Positions 16,880 to 25,814 of a stretch of 64,000 nucleotides of DNA are shown piece by piece; within the stretch, counting starts at the first letter, position 1, and each line of letters begins with the position of its first letter. Position numbers and translations under genes: made by a program. The stretch comes from Sva-07 sp963715285 (GTDB lineage: Bacteria > Actinomycetota > Acidimicrobiia > Acidimicrobiales > Ilumatobacteraceae), in the NCBI GenBank assembly GCA_963715285.1, contig CAVQRU010000022.1:1-64000 (forward strand), read 5' to 3'. The notes under the pieces were generated by a model. It had not been told where the DNA came from, did no database searches, and saw only the letters and a program-made list of their open reading frames with translations.

Positions 16880-18076
16880 ATGGAAGGTTTCGTGCATCCA
16901 GACTTCGCCCCGGTCACCGAGAAGGTGCAGGCGATCATGGCGAAGAAATCGGCTCGCGGCGGCATGGCCGTGGCCGTGTACCACCACGGCGAGCTCGTGG
17001 TCGACGCCTGGACCGGTGTCCGCAATGCGGCCGGCGACCCGTGGGAGCGCGACACGATGTCGATGAGCTTCTCGACCACCAAGGGCGTCGTCGCAACGAT
17101 CGTGCAGCGCCTCGTCGATCGGGGACTGCTCGACTACGACGCTCCGGTCGCCACGTACTGGCCCGAATTCGCGACGGCGGGCAAGGACACGATCACCCTC
17201 CGTCACCTGCTGACCCATCAGGCGGCGCTCCACGACGTCCGCGCGATCGCCGGCTCTGCAGAGGATCTCGTCAACTGGGAGCACATGACCAAGCTGCTCG
17301 CCGAGGCCGAGCCCAAATGGGAGATCGGCACTCGATCGTCCTATCACGCACTCACCTACGGGTGGCTGGTCGGCGAGGTGATCCGGCGGGTCACCGGCCT
17401 GACGGTGAACGAGGCGCTGCAGCGCGAGATCGTCGAGCCGCTCGGCGTGAGTGGCATGTACATCGGGGCTCCGGCGGAGGTGCGAGGTGACATCGCCGAA
17501 CAGCTCGTCGACCCGAAGGCGGTCGCCCGGCTCTTCAAGATGACCAGGACGCTGGCCAAGGCGAAGAGCTTCCAACCGATGTACCAGGCACTCGTGGTCG
17601 ACGACATGCTCGACGTCGCGACCACCGAACGCATCCACGACGGTGAGATCCCGGCCGCCAACGGTGTGTTCACCGCCCGCTCGCTCGCCCGGATGTACGC
17701 GGCCCTTGCGACTCCCGACGACTTCGACGGCCCACCATTGGTGTCCGCCGACACCCTCCGCGAGGCGACCCGTGTCCAGACGACGCTCGGAGCGAACGGC
17801 GACGGACGCAGCGGTGAGAAGGTCGGGCGCGACGTCGGCGTGGGGTTCAACATGCGCTGGCGGCTCGGCTACCACATGGTCGGCACCACCAAGGGCGTGC
17901 TCCCCCAGGCCTTCGGCCACTTCGGCTTCGGTGGGTCCGGTGCGTGGGGGGATCCGGAGTCGGGCCTCGCCATGGCGATGATCCTCAACCAGGTGGGTGG
18001 CACGCCCTTCGGTGACACCAAGATGCTCCGCATCGGCGCCGCCGCCGTCCGTTCCGCCGGACGCCGCACCAGCTGA
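16880..18076 (+). CDS. Serine hydrolase, beta-lactamase/class C-like esterase
   Basis: 398 residues. The SxxK motif is FSTTKG with Ser65 and Lys68, the Tyr motif is SSYHALTYGWL, and the third motif HFGFGGSG replaces KTG, as in family VIII esterases and LACTB-type proteins. LRHLLTHQAAL is also family-typical. No signal peptide is seen, so a cytoplasmic esterase rather than a secreted beta-lactamase is likely. The gene is divergent from the HAD-IIA gene. Confidence 0.9.
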   Translation: MEGFVHPDFAPVTEKVQAIMAKKSARGGMAVAVYHHGELVVDAWTGVRNAAGDPWERDTMSMSFSTTKGVVATIVQRLVDRGLLDYDAPVATYWPEFATAGKDTITLRHLLTHQAALHDVRAIAGSAEDLVNWEHMTKLLAEAEPKWEIGTRSSYHALTYGWLVGEVIRRVTGLTVNEALQREIVEPLGVSGMYIGAPAEVRGDIAEQLVDPKAVARLFKMTRTLAKAKSFQPMYQALVVDDMLDVATTERIHDGEIPAANGVFTARSLARMYAALATPDDFDGPPLVSADTLREATRVQTTLGANGDGRSGEKVGRDVGVGFNMRWRLGYHMVGTTKGVLPQAFGHFGFGGSGAWGDPESGLAMAMILNQVGGTPFGDTKMLRIGAAAVRSAGRRTS

Positions 18077-18087
18077 CTGCGACATCT

Positions 18088-18116
18088 GGACATCTGGGCT
18101 CAGACCCCAGATGTCC
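18088..18116. repeat. Palindrome family A, copy 2
   Basis: GGACATCTGGGCTC, A, GACCCCAGATGTCC: 14-base arms with one mismatch around the same core, but with flanks unrelated to copy 1 that still pair with each other. It lies after the serine hydrolase stop and 16 bp upstream of the next gene's -10. Confidence 0.8.
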
Positions 18117-18132
18117 CACCTTGCCTCCGGGC

Positions 18133-18138
18133 TACGTT
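18133..18138 (+). promoter_or_regulatory. -10 element TACGTT (leaderless)
   Basis: TACGTT, 6 nt, then ATG 18145. Confidence 0.55.
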
Positions 18139-18144
18139 GTGGCG

Positions 18145-18510
18145 ATGTCAGCTCTCGACGTCGCCGATCGGATCTTCGCCGCGATCGAGGCGGGCGACGC
18201 GGCAGCGGTCGCCGCGATCTACGACGACGACGTCGTCGTCTGGCACAGCAACGACGGAATCGAGCAGACCAAGGAGCAGAACCTCAGGGTGCTCGACTGG
18301 CTGGTGCGCAACACGACGAGCCGCGAGTACCGGTCGGTTCGCCGGTACGAGATCGACGGTGGATTCGTGCAGCAGCACGACCTGCATGTCGTGCTGCCCG
18401 ACGGACGTACGGCCGATCTGCCGGCCTGCATCGTGGTGAAGGTGTCTGGCGATCGGATCACCCGGATCGACGAGTACATCGACAGTACCGCCGGCGCCGC
18501 CTTCACCTGA
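18145..18510 (+). CDS. SnoaL/NTF2-like protein
   Basis: 121 residues with the cone-shaped NTF2 pattern: helix (LDVADRIFAAIEAGDAAAVAAIY), then DDDVVVWHSNDG, and a C-terminal strand ITRIDEYIDST. Such proteins act as isomerases, hydrolases (limonene-epoxide-hydrolase fold) or binding modules; the substrate is unknown. The start was chosen at ATG 18145 by the TACGTT -10. Confidence 0.8.
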   Translation: MSALDVADRIFAAIEAGDAAAVAAIYDDDVVVWHSNDGIEQTKEQNLRVLDWLVRNTTSREYRSVRRYEIDGGFVQQHDLHVVLPDGRTADLPACIVVKVSGDRITRIDEYIDSTAGAAFT

Positions 18511-18544
18511 CCTGGCCGCCGATCGGTCGGCGTTGGACGTCTGT

Positions 18545-18581
18545 GTCAGCGACAACGCTGGACGCAGCGATTGTCGCTGAC
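18545..18581. terminator. Strong hairpin after the SnoaL-like gene
   Basis: GTCAGCGACAA-CGCTG, loop GACG, CAGCG-A-TTGTCGCTGAC: 16 base pairs with a single bulged A. No T tract follows, which is normal for actinobacterial terminators. The remainder of 18511-18671 shows nothing else. Confidence 0.7.
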
Positions 18582-18671
18582 GTGGATTTCGAGGTGACGG
18601 TGCGCCTGCTGACGACGTGTCTGTGACGTTCTGCCGTGGCGATCCGTGCTCGGTCTGCGCAGGATCGAACC

Positions 18672-19058
18672 ATGAAGAGTTGGATCGCGCTCGTGGCCGC
18701 CGCCGCACTGCTCGCCGCCTGCGGGGAGGACGGCGGGTCGACGGTCGTGCTCGGCGCAGCGGACTCCCTTTCCGAGGTGTCGCTCGACGTCGGCGATCAG
18801 CTCGACGTCGAGCTCGAGGCGAACCCGAGCACGGGCTACAGCTGGGAGTTGGGTCCGCTGCCCGGTGGGCTCCAGCTGGTCAGCAGCGATTTCGAGGAAC
18901 CCGGCGGCAGCCTCGTCGGTGCATCCGGAACCCAGCTGTTCGTCTTCGACGTGGTTGCCACCGGCACGGGCATCCTGCGGTTCGAGTACGTGCGGGTGTT
19001 CGACGACCCCGTCGTCGCGGAGAAGATCGTCGAGTACGTCCTCACCATCGCCGAGTGA
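18672..19058 (+). CDS. Chagasin-like (I42) protease-inhibitor lipoprotein
   Basis: 128 residues. A lipobox LLAAC directs lipidation of Cys17. NPSTGYSW at about 57-64 is the first inhibitory loop of the chagasin family; VGASGTQLFVF and FEYVRVFDDP correspond to the two other loops, though the usual RPW is changed to RVF. Family members inhibit papain-like cysteine proteases from the cell surface. Inhibition here is inference. Confidence 0.85.
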   Translation: MKSWIALVAAAALLAACGEDGGSTVVLGAADSLSEVSLDVGDQLDVELEANPSTGYSWELGPLPGGLQLVSSDFEEPGGSLVGASGTQLFVFDVVATGTGILRFEYVRVFDDPVVAEKIVEYVLTIAE

Positions 19059-19067
19059 CGCTTCCGG

Positions 19068-20498
19068 TCACGCCCGAGCGGTCTGGGCCGTGGCCGGCAT
19101 CGACGGCGTGAGCCCGCGGGTTGCGGCCACGTCGTCGTCGTTGATGAACCACGAGATGATCGCCGCGGGCGCCATGATCAGCCCGACGGCGAGGAACCCC
19201 GCCTGGTACGCGGACAACAGCTCGGTGTCCGATGCCGCATCGCTGCCGTTGGGCAGCATCGCCGCGATCACGGTGGCCGCCAGTGCAACCCCCGACGCGT
19301 AGGCGATCTGGCGCTGCGTGTTGAACAGGCTGGTCGCCCGGCCGGTGTCGGCCATCGACGTCGTTGCGTAGGCGGCCGTCTGGATCGACACGAACACCAT
19401 GCCGACCGCCAGTCCACGCATGAAGGAGAACCCGGCGATCGTCGACAGTGGCGTCGTCAGGCCGGCGGTGGCGTAGAGGCAGGTGATCGCGGCGGTGGCG
19501 GCGGTACCGACCACCATCAGACGGCGTGGACCGATGGTGCGGTAGAGCCGCCGCCCCAGCAGGTTCGACACGAGGAAGACGCCGATCGCCTGCGGCGACT
19601 GCGCCAGGCCACTCTGGAACGCGGTGTATCCCCGCAGGCTCTGGAGGTAGAGCGGGAGCACGAAGATCATCCCGAAGAACCCGGCGTAGGTGAGCGCCGC
19701 CGAGATGTTGATCGTGCGGAACAGCCGATCCTGGAACAGGCGGAGCATCAGGATCGGGTTGGGGATCCGCAACTCGATCACGATCAGCGAGACGAGGCAG
19801 GCGATCCCGACCGTGGCGAACGTGAGCGTGTAGGTGGAGAACCACCCCTTCTCCGGGCCGATCGAGAGTGTGTAGAGCAGGATCGACACCGCCGCTGCGG
19901 ACAGCACGAACCCGGCGAGGTCGAATCGCCCGGGCGCTTCGTGCTTGGTCTCCTCCAGCCACAGGAACGACAACACGATGGCCACGGCGCCGATCGGTCC
20001 GTTGATGAGGAAGATCCAGTGCCACGACGCGGTGTCGACGAGGATGCCGCCGAGCATCGGTCCGATCGCCGGTGCGATCACCGCGACGCTCAGCACGCCG
20101 ATGGCCGCCTTGGCACGATCCTCCATCGAGTAGGCCCGGTACAGCATCGCTGCGCCGACCGGCGTGACGAGCCCGGCGCCGACACCCTGCAGCACCCGGA
20201 AGATGATCAGTTGATCGAGGGTCTGCGACAGCCCGCAGGCGAGGGACGTGGCGACGAAGGCGATCAGGGCGGTCGTGAACACACGCTTGGTGCCGAACCG
20301 GTCGCCGAGCCAGCCGGCGGCCGGGATCACCGCCGCGTAGGTCAGCAGGTAGCCGACGGCGATCCATTCGATGTCGGTGGTCGGGACGCCGAAGTCCTTC
20401 GCCATCGTCGGCAGGGCGACGTTGACCATCGTGCCGTCGATGATCGTCATGAACAGCCCCATGATGTAGACGGTCATCACCTTGGCCGGGTAGCTCAC
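19068..20498 (-). CDS. MFS multidrug exporter, DHA2 (EmrB/QacA) type
   Basis: 476 residues and about 14 hydrophobic segments. The first helix carries the DHA2 signature GLFMTIIDGTMVNVALPTM, and motif A GWLGDRFGTKRVF and motif C-like APAIGPMLGGIL follow. It is a proton-driven export protein of the cytoplasmic membrane. The GTG at 20498 was preferred over ATG 20537 because TAGGTT lies 8 nt before it. The stops of this gene and the chagasin-like gene are 9 bases apart and lie in GTGAC/GTCAC arms. Confidence 0.92.
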   Translation of the reverse strand: MSYPAKVMTVYIMGLFMTIIDGTMVNVALPTMAKDFGVPTTDIEWIAVGYLLTYAAVIPAAGWLGDRFGTKRVFTTALIAFVATSLACGLSQTLDQLIIFRVLQGVGAGLVTPVGAAMLYRAYSMEDRAKAAIGVLSVAVIAPAIGPMLGGILVDTASWHWIFLINGPIGAVAIVLSFLWLEETKHEAPGRFDLAGFVLSAAAVSILLYTLSIGPEKGWFSTYTLTFATVGIACLVSLIVIELRIPNPILMLRLFQDRLFRTINISAALTYAGFFGMIFVLPLYLQSLRGYTAFQSGLAQSPQAIGVFLVSNLLGRRLYRTIGPRRLMVVGTAATAAITCLYATAGLTTPLSTIAGFSFMRGLAVGMVFVSIQTAAYATTSMADTGRATSLFNTQRQIAYASGVALAATVIAAMLPNGSDAASDTELLSAYQAGFLAVGLIMAPAAIISWFINDDDVAATRGLTPSMPATAQTARA

Positions 20499-20506
20499 GG
20501 TGCCCG

Positions 20507-20512
20507 AACCTA
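20507..20512 (-). promoter_or_regulatory. -10 element TAGGTT of the MFS gene (leaderless)
   Basis: On the minus strand TAGGTT is followed by 8 nt and GTG 20498. Confidence 0.55.
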
Positions 20513-20645
20513 CGCGCCATCGGGTCGAACGGAACACCCGAGCGATGAGCGAATCACGTGGATGCGGTGGGTTCGCTCATCGCTGGAGGAAACTCGGGGG
20601 TGGGAGGGGCGGAGTGAGCTGCGAGGCTGGTGCGCCGGGCCTGCC

Positions 20646-23600
20646 ATGACGACGACGACCGAACATCCACGAGCCGCTGCGGCGCGGGCGATCGTCGGGA
20701 GCGGGCGTCTCTCGTACCCCGAATCGCTGCCGATCACCGAGCGTCACGAGGAACTGCTCGCGGCGATCCGCGACCACCAGGTGGTGATCGTCGCCGGCGA
20801 GACCGGGTCGGGCAAGAGCACCCAGCTGCCGAAGTTGTGCCTCGAGGCGGGTCGTGGTGCCGACGGCATGATCGGGCACACGCAACCCCGGCGGGTGGCG
20901 GCGCGCACGATCGCGGAGCGGGTGGCCGAGGAACTGGGATCGAAACTGGGCGACGACGTCGGCTACACCGTCCGGTTCACCGATCAGGTGGGCGACGCGA
21001 CGCTCGTCAAGGTGATGACCGACGGCATCCTGCTCGCCGAGATCCAGCGCGACCGGATGCTGCGCCGCTACGACACGCTGATCATCGACGAGGCCCACGA
21101 GCGCAGCCTCAACATCGATTTCATCCTCGGGTACCTGAAGCAGCTCCTGCCGCAGCGTCCCGACCTGAAGGTGATCGTCACCAGCGCCACGATCGACACC
21201 GCTCGTTTCGCCGAGCACTTCGCAGCCGACGGAGTGCCCGCGCCGGTGATCGAGGTCACCGGGCGCACGTTCCCGGTCGAGCTCCGATACCGACCGCTGG
21301 TCGACGACGAGTCGGATGTCCCCGATCGAGACCAGGTGCAGGGGATCGTCGACGCGGTCGAGGAGTTGTCGCACGCGGGCCCCGGCGACGTGCTCGTGTT
21401 CCTGTCGGGCGAGCGGGAGATCCACGACACCGCCGATGCGCTCCGCCAGCTGAACCTGCGCAGCACCGAGGTGCTCCCGCTCTATGCACGGCTGTCGTCG
21501 GCGGAGCAACACAAGATCTTCGAGCGGGCGCCGACGGGCGGGCCAGGCCGCCGGATCGTGCTCGCCACCAACGTCGCGGAGACGTCGCTCACGGTGCCGG
21601 GCGTCCGCTACGTCGTCGATACCGGAACGGCGCGCATCTCGCGTTACAGCCGCCGGCTCAAGGTGCAGCGCCTCCCGATCGAACCGGTGTCGCAGGCATC
21701 CGGGAATCAGCGCGCCGGCCGCTGCGGGCGCGTCGCGCCCGGCATCTGCATCCGCCTGTACAGCGAGGACGACTTCGAGTCGCGCCCCGAGTTCACCGAG
21801 CCCGAAATCCTCCGGACGAACCTCGCGTCGGTGATCCTCCAGATGACCGCGATCGGCCTCGGCGACGTGGCGAAGTTCCCGTTCGTCGAGCCACCCGATC
21901 ACCGGTCGATCGTCGACGGCTACGCGCTGCTCGACGAACTCGCCGCGGTGAAGCCCGCCCCCGACGGCGTCAAGGGAGGCCCCCGTCGACTCACGAAGAT
22001 CGGCCGCGACCTCGCCCGCCTCCCGGTCGACCCCCGTCTCGGGCGGATGGTGCTCGAAGCCGACCGGCTCGGATGCGTGCGCGAGGTGCTGGTGATCGCG
22101 TCGGCGCTGTCGATCCAGGACCCGCGGGAGCGGCCGCAGGAGAAGCGCGAGCAGGCCAACGAGTTCCACAATCGCTTCAAGGTCGAGGGCTCGGACCTCT
22201 TGTCGCTCGTCGCGCTCTGGGACCACCTGCGGACCCAACAGCGCGAGTTGTCGGGGAACCAGTTCCGCCGGATGTGCCGCAAGGAGTACCTCAACTACCT
22301 GCGGGTGCGTGAGTGGATGGATCTGTTCAGCCAACTGCGCCGCATCGCCGGGCAGCTGAAGATCCGACCGACCACGCAGGAGTCGCACCCGGACCACGTC
22401 CACCAGGCCGTGCTGGCGGGTCTGCTCTCGCACATCGGGATGCGCGACCGCGAGACCCGAGAGTTCGTCGGCGCCCGCCAGTCTCGTTTCGTCATCGCTC
22501 CCGGATCGGTGCTCACCCGGCGCCCGCCCCCGTGGGTGATGGCAGCGGAGTTGGTCGAGACCAACCAGCTCTACGCCCGACGGGTCGCGAAGATCGAGCC
22601 GAAGTGGGCCGAGCGCGCCGGCGCCCACCTGGTGAAGCGTTCGTACGACAACGTGCGCTGGGACCCCAAGGGCGGTCGGGCGGTCGCCACCGAGCAGGTG
22701 ACGCTCTACGGCCTCCCGATCGTGAGCGATCGCGTCATCGGCTACGACCGCGTCGACGAGGCGCAGGCCCGGGCGTGGTTCATCACCAAGGCGCTGATCG
22801 AGCGCGATGTCGCTGACGCGGCCTGGCTCGGGCGCCAGAAGTTCCTCGCGCGCAACGCCGAGTTCCTCGATCACCTCCGACGGATGGCCGCGAGGGTGCG
22901 TCGGCTCGAACTGGTCGACGACGAGATGCTCTTCGACTTCTACGCCGATCGCGTCGGCGCCGAGGTCACGTCCGTGCGCCACTTCGACCGGTGGTGGAAG
23001 GCCGAGCGGCAGCGGCACCCCGACCTCCTCGATCTGACCGAAGAACTGGTGGCCGGCGGTCGCGGTCACGGCGTTCGGCTCGCCGACTACCCCGACGTGT
23101 GGATGCAGCGTCGTGGGAGCACCTTGATCGAACTGCCGCTCACGTACCGCTTCGCGCCGGGCGAGCCGCTCGACGGAGTGACGGTCCACGTTCCGCTGTC
23201 CGGGCTCAACCAGGTGAGTGCCGACGGTTTCGACTGGCAGATCCCGGGTCATCGACCGGAGCTGGTGGGCACCCTCGTGCGGTCCCTGCCGAAGGACATG
23301 CGGCGTCAGCTCATCCCGCTCGCCGAGACGATCGATGCCGTCATGGAGCGCCTTGCGTCCGCCGACCCGGGTGAGGGTCAGCTCGTCGATGCCCTCGCAG
23401 CCGCCGTGCGCGATGTCACCCATCTGAACGTCACGGGCTCGTCGTTCGACCGGTCCGTGCTGCCGGATCACCTGTGGCTGCACGTCGTCGTGTCCGACGA
23501 CGAGGGCACCGTCCACGCCGTCGGCGACGACCTCGCCGCGATCAAGGCGCAGCTCGCCGGATCGGTCCGCGAGTCGATCGCAGCTGCTGCGCCGATCGAG

Positions 23601-24464
23601 GAACGGCGGGGGATCGTGACGTGGGACGTCGGCGACCTGCCCCGCGTCGTCGAGTCGACCGATCGGGCGATGGACGTGAAGGCCTACCCGGCGCTGCTCG
23701 ACGTCGGCGACAGTGTGGCGCTCCGGGTGGTCACGACGCCGGAGCTGCAGCAGCGGATCATGCGCGGGGGAGTGCGACGCCTGCTGTTGCTCGACGGCGC
23801 CCCGACCCGGTCGTCGATCGTCCGCAAGCTCGACAACGCGGACCGTCTGGCGATCGCCGCCGGCGACATCGACCTCGGCGAGGTCAGCGGCGACTGTGTC
23901 GCGGCCGCCGTCGACCGGGTGATGTCGGATCATGGTCCCGTGCCGTGGACCCAGGCCGAGTTCGAGTCGCTGCGACGAGCGGTCCGTGACGCTGCGCCGG
24001 GCCTCGCCGCGAACGCATTGCACAAGGCGGCCCGGGTGATCGCGGTGGCCTCGGAGGCTCGCGACCGGCTCGCCCGCCTGCACGCCGAAGCATTGCGGCC
24101 CTCGGTCGACGACGCCAACCTGCACCTCGGCCGGCTCGTGCACCCGGGCTTCGTGCTCGGCGCCGGGATCGACCGGCTCGACGACATCGAGCGGTACGTG
24201 CGAGCGATCGTCTACCGCCTCGACCACCTCGCCGGCGCCGGGGAACGGGACCGGCGGCGCATGGCCGAGGTGGTGCCGCTCGAGCGGCGCTACACCGACA
24301 TCGTCGACACCACCGGGCCCGGCACGTTGTCACCCGAGCTCGTCGACGTCCGCTGGCAACTCGAGGAACTCCGGGTGGCGACGTTCGCGCAACCGCTGAT
24401 GGTCAAACGGCCCGGCCAACCACCGGTCAGCGCAAAACGCATCGCCGCTGCGCTCGCGCGCTGA
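20646..24464 (+). CDS. hrpA: HrpA-type DEAH-box ATP-dependent RNA helicase
   Basis: 1272 residues, close to the roughly 1300 of HrpA. Motif I GETGSGKST is at 51-59, followed by HTQPRRVAA, DEAH (IIDEAHERS), SAT, and motif VI QRAGRCGRVAPG. The helicase-associated and OB-fold regions and the long HrpA-specific C-terminal domain (ending ATFAQPLMVKRPGQPPVSAKR) follow. HrpA unwinds RNA; in E. coli it acts on mRNA and stalled ribosomes. The start is placed at MTTTTEHPR, just before the family N-terminus; the open frame upstream is antisense to the MFS gene. Confidence 0.95.
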   Translation: MTTTTEHPRAAAARAIVGSGRLSYPESLPITERHEELLAAIRDHQVVIVAGETGSGKSTQLPKLCLEAGRGADGMIGHTQPRRVAARTIAERVAEELGSKLGDDVGYTVRFTDQVGDATLVKVMTDGILLAEIQRDRMLRRYDTLIIDEAHERSLNIDFILGYLKQLLPQRPDLKVIVTSATIDTARFAEHFAADGVPAPVIEVTGRTFPVELRYRPLVDDESDVPDRDQVQGIVDAVEELSHAGPGDVLVFLSGEREIHDTADALRQLNLRSTEVLPLYARLSSAEQHKIFERAPTGGPGRRIVLATNVAETSLTVPGVRYVVDTGTARISRYSRRLKVQRLPIEPVSQASGNQRAGRCGRVAPGICIRLYSEDDFESRPEFTEPEILRTNLASVILQMTAIGLGDVAKFPFVEPPDHRSIVDGYALLDELAAVKPAPDGVKGGPRRLTKIGRDLARLPVDPRLGRMVLEADRLGCVREVLVIASALSIQDPRERPQEKREQANEFHNRFKVEGSDLLSLVALWDHLRTQQRELSGNQFRRMCRKEYLNYLRVREWMDLFSQLRRIAGQLKIRPTTQESHPDHVHQAVLAGLLSHIGMRDRETREFVGARQSRFVIAPGSVLTRRPPPWVMAAELVETNQLYARRVAKIEPKWAERAGAHLVKRSYDNVRWDPKGGRAVATEQVTLYGLPIVSDRVIGYDRVDEAQARAWFITKALIERDVADAAWLGRQKFLARNAEFLDHLRRMAARVRRLELVDDEMLFDFYADRVGAEVTSVRHFDRWWKAERQRHPDLLDLTEELVAGGRGHGVRLADYPDVWMQRRGSTLIELPLTYRFAPGEPLDGVTVHVPLSGLNQVSADGFDWQIPGHRPELVGTLVRSLPKDMRRQLIPLAETIDAVMERLASADPGEGQLVDALAAAVRDVTHLNVTGSSFDRSVLPDHLWLHVVVSDDEGTVHAVGDDLAAIKAQLAGSVRESIAAAAPIEERRGIVTWDVGDLPRVVESTDRAMDVKAYPALLDVGDSVALRVVTTPELQQRIMRGGVRRLLLLDGAPTRSSIVRKLDNADRLAIAAGDIDLGEVSGDCVAAAVDRVMSDHGPVPWTQAEFESLRRAVRDAAPGLAANALHKAARVIAVASEARDRLARLHAEALRPSVDDANLHLGRLVHPGFVLGAGIDRLDDIERYVRAIVYRLDHLAGAGERDRRRMAEVVPLERRYTDIVDTTGPGTLSPELVDVRWQLEELRVATFAQPLMVKRPGQPPVSAKRIAAALAR

Positions 24465-24481
24465 GTGGGCCCGGCACGCGA

Positions 24482-24537
24482 CTCGGTCGCCGACTCCGCC
24501 CCGGCCAGACCCGGCGGGGAGGGAGGCGGCGACCGAG
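24482..24537. terminator. Bidirectional hairpin between hrpA and the membrane gene
   Basis: CTCGGTCGCCG (24482-24492) pairs perfectly with CGGCGACCGAG (24527-24537), with further GC-rich partial pairing inside. It sits between convergent genes. Confidence 0.65.
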
Positions 24538-24558
24538 CGAGTCGCTGGAGGTGAATCG

Positions 24559-24966
24559 TCAGTCGATCGCCATGGCCGGCCGGGGAGCGCGGCGCATCAT
24601 CAGGACCACGGCAACCACGGTCGCCAGGACGATGACGGCACTCGCCACCGTGATGAACGCAGGTGATTCCATGAAGATGCCCGGCAGCACCATGATCGCG
24701 TTCACGATGAGCGCCGCCGCGTTGATGCGGATCGCCAGGCGGTTGCCCGAGTTCCAGGCGATCGCGGCGCAGACGACCGACACCATGCCGATCGCGGCGT
24801 TCAGCAGCAGCAGGGCGAACGGTGGTACCTCGTCTCCCCAGTCGATGTCGAGCACCAGGAACGGGATGTTGGCCAGGCCGAGCGCGATCGACAGGGCCAG
24901 GCCGATGCGGACGGCGGTGGACGGTGGGGCGTCGGGTGAGGTTGCGGTGGTGGTGATGGTGGTCAT
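24559..24966 (-). CDS. Small four-TM membrane protein
   Basis: 135 residues with four hydrophobic segments (about 18-37, 46-66, 76-96, 104-124) and a basic C-terminus MMRRAPRP. The start ATG has a strong GAGGAG ribosome binding site. The gene is divergent from the response regulator pair, so it is a candidate member of that regulon; this is inference. The family is not recognised. Confidence 0.75.
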   Translation of the reverse strand: MTTITTTATSPDAPPSTAVRIGLALSIALGLANIPFLVLDIDWGDEVPPFALLLLNAAIGMVSVVCAAIAWNSGNRLAIRINAAALIVNAIMVLPGIFMESPAFITVASAVIVLATVVAVVLMMRRAPRPAMAID

Positions 24967-24987
24967 TGTGGCTCCTCTGTCGGTGTG

Positions 24988-25013
24988 GTGTGTGGTTGTG
25001 GTGTGTGGTTGTG
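24988..25013 (-). repeat. Two perfect 13-bp direct repeats in the leader of the membrane gene
   Basis: On the minus strand CACAACCACACAC occurs twice in a row, with partial copies on both sides, 20-50 bases upstream of the ATG at 24966. It could be an array of regulator half-sites or a 5'-UTR element. The rest of 25014-25154 shows no clear motif. Confidence 0.6.
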
Positions 25014-25154
25014 GTGAGTTGTCGGGCTTCATCATCGACTGGTCGACGATCCCCCGGCCAGAGGGCAAGCGCCCGAGATCGTCCTCGATGCTCGGGAAGG
25101 AATCGGGAGGTCTCTCCCGGGTCACCGGGACACGCGGACTGCCATGATGATGCG

Positions 25155-25814
25155 ATGGAGCCGCCGATCCGTCTCGTCGTGGCCGACGACCACCCCGTCG
25201 TGCGCGGCGGTCTGGTGGCCATGTTGCGCACGAATCCTGGCATCGACGTCGTCGACGAAGCCTCCGACGGCGAGGGCGCGGTGCGGGCGGCGCAGGAACA
25301 CCGTCCCGACGTCGTCCTCATGGACGTCCGGATGCCGGGCATGGACGGGGTGGAGGCCACACGCCGCATCCGCGAGTCGACGCCGGAATGTCGCGTGCTC
25401 ATCCTCACGATGTACGACGACGACGCCACCGTGTTCACCGCGATGCAGGCGGGAGCGCAGGGGTACCTGCTCAAGGAGTCGGAGCAGGACGACATCGTGC
25501 GCGCCATCCGGGGTGTGGTCGCCGGCGAAGCGATCTTCGGGCCGGGCGTGGCGGCGCGGGTTCTCGGCTACTTCGCCGATCCCCCTCGGACCGTTGCTGT
25601 GGACTATCCGTTTCCCGAGTTGACCGACCGCGAGCGCCTCGTGCTCGACCTGTTGGCCCAGGGCGGCCGCAACGCCGACATCGCGGCCGAGCTCTACCTC
25701 TCGCCGAAGACGGTGAGCAATCACCTGACGGCGATCTTCGCCAAGCTCCAGGTCGCCGGGAGAGGTGAGGCGATCGTGCGGGCCCGCGAGCAGGGGCTGG
25801 GCACATCGTCGTGA
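25155..25814 (+). CDS. NarL/LuxR-family response regulator
   Basis: 219 residues. The receiver has acidic pocket DD (11-12), phospho-acceptor Asp57 in VLMDVRMPGMDG, Thr85 and Lys107. The C-terminal GerE-type HTH (about 155-215) contains LTDRERLVLDLLAQGGRNADIAAELYLS and KTVSNHLTAIFAKL. It overlaps its kinase by GTGA, so the two form an operon. It probably controls genes in response to a membrane signal; a target could be the divergent membrane gene with its repeat array. Confidence 0.93.
   Translation: MEPPIRLVVADDHPVVRGGLVAMLRTNPGIDVVDEASDGEGAVRAAQEHRPDVVLMDVRMPGMDGVEATRRIRESTPECRVLILTMYDDDATVFTAMQAGAQGYLLKESEQDDIVRAIRGVVAGEAIFGPGVAARVLGYFADPPRTVAVDYPFPELTDRERLVLDLLAQGGRNADIAAELYLSPKTVSNHLTAIFAKLQVAGRGEAIVRAREQGLGTSS

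Noticed and set aside
20577..24227. 1216-codon open frame on the minus strand opposite hrpA
   Set aside because: It mirrors the helicase codons: His/Arg/Asp/Val-rich composition with no domain, as expected for antisense frames in GC-rich DNA. The plus frame has all helicase motifs.
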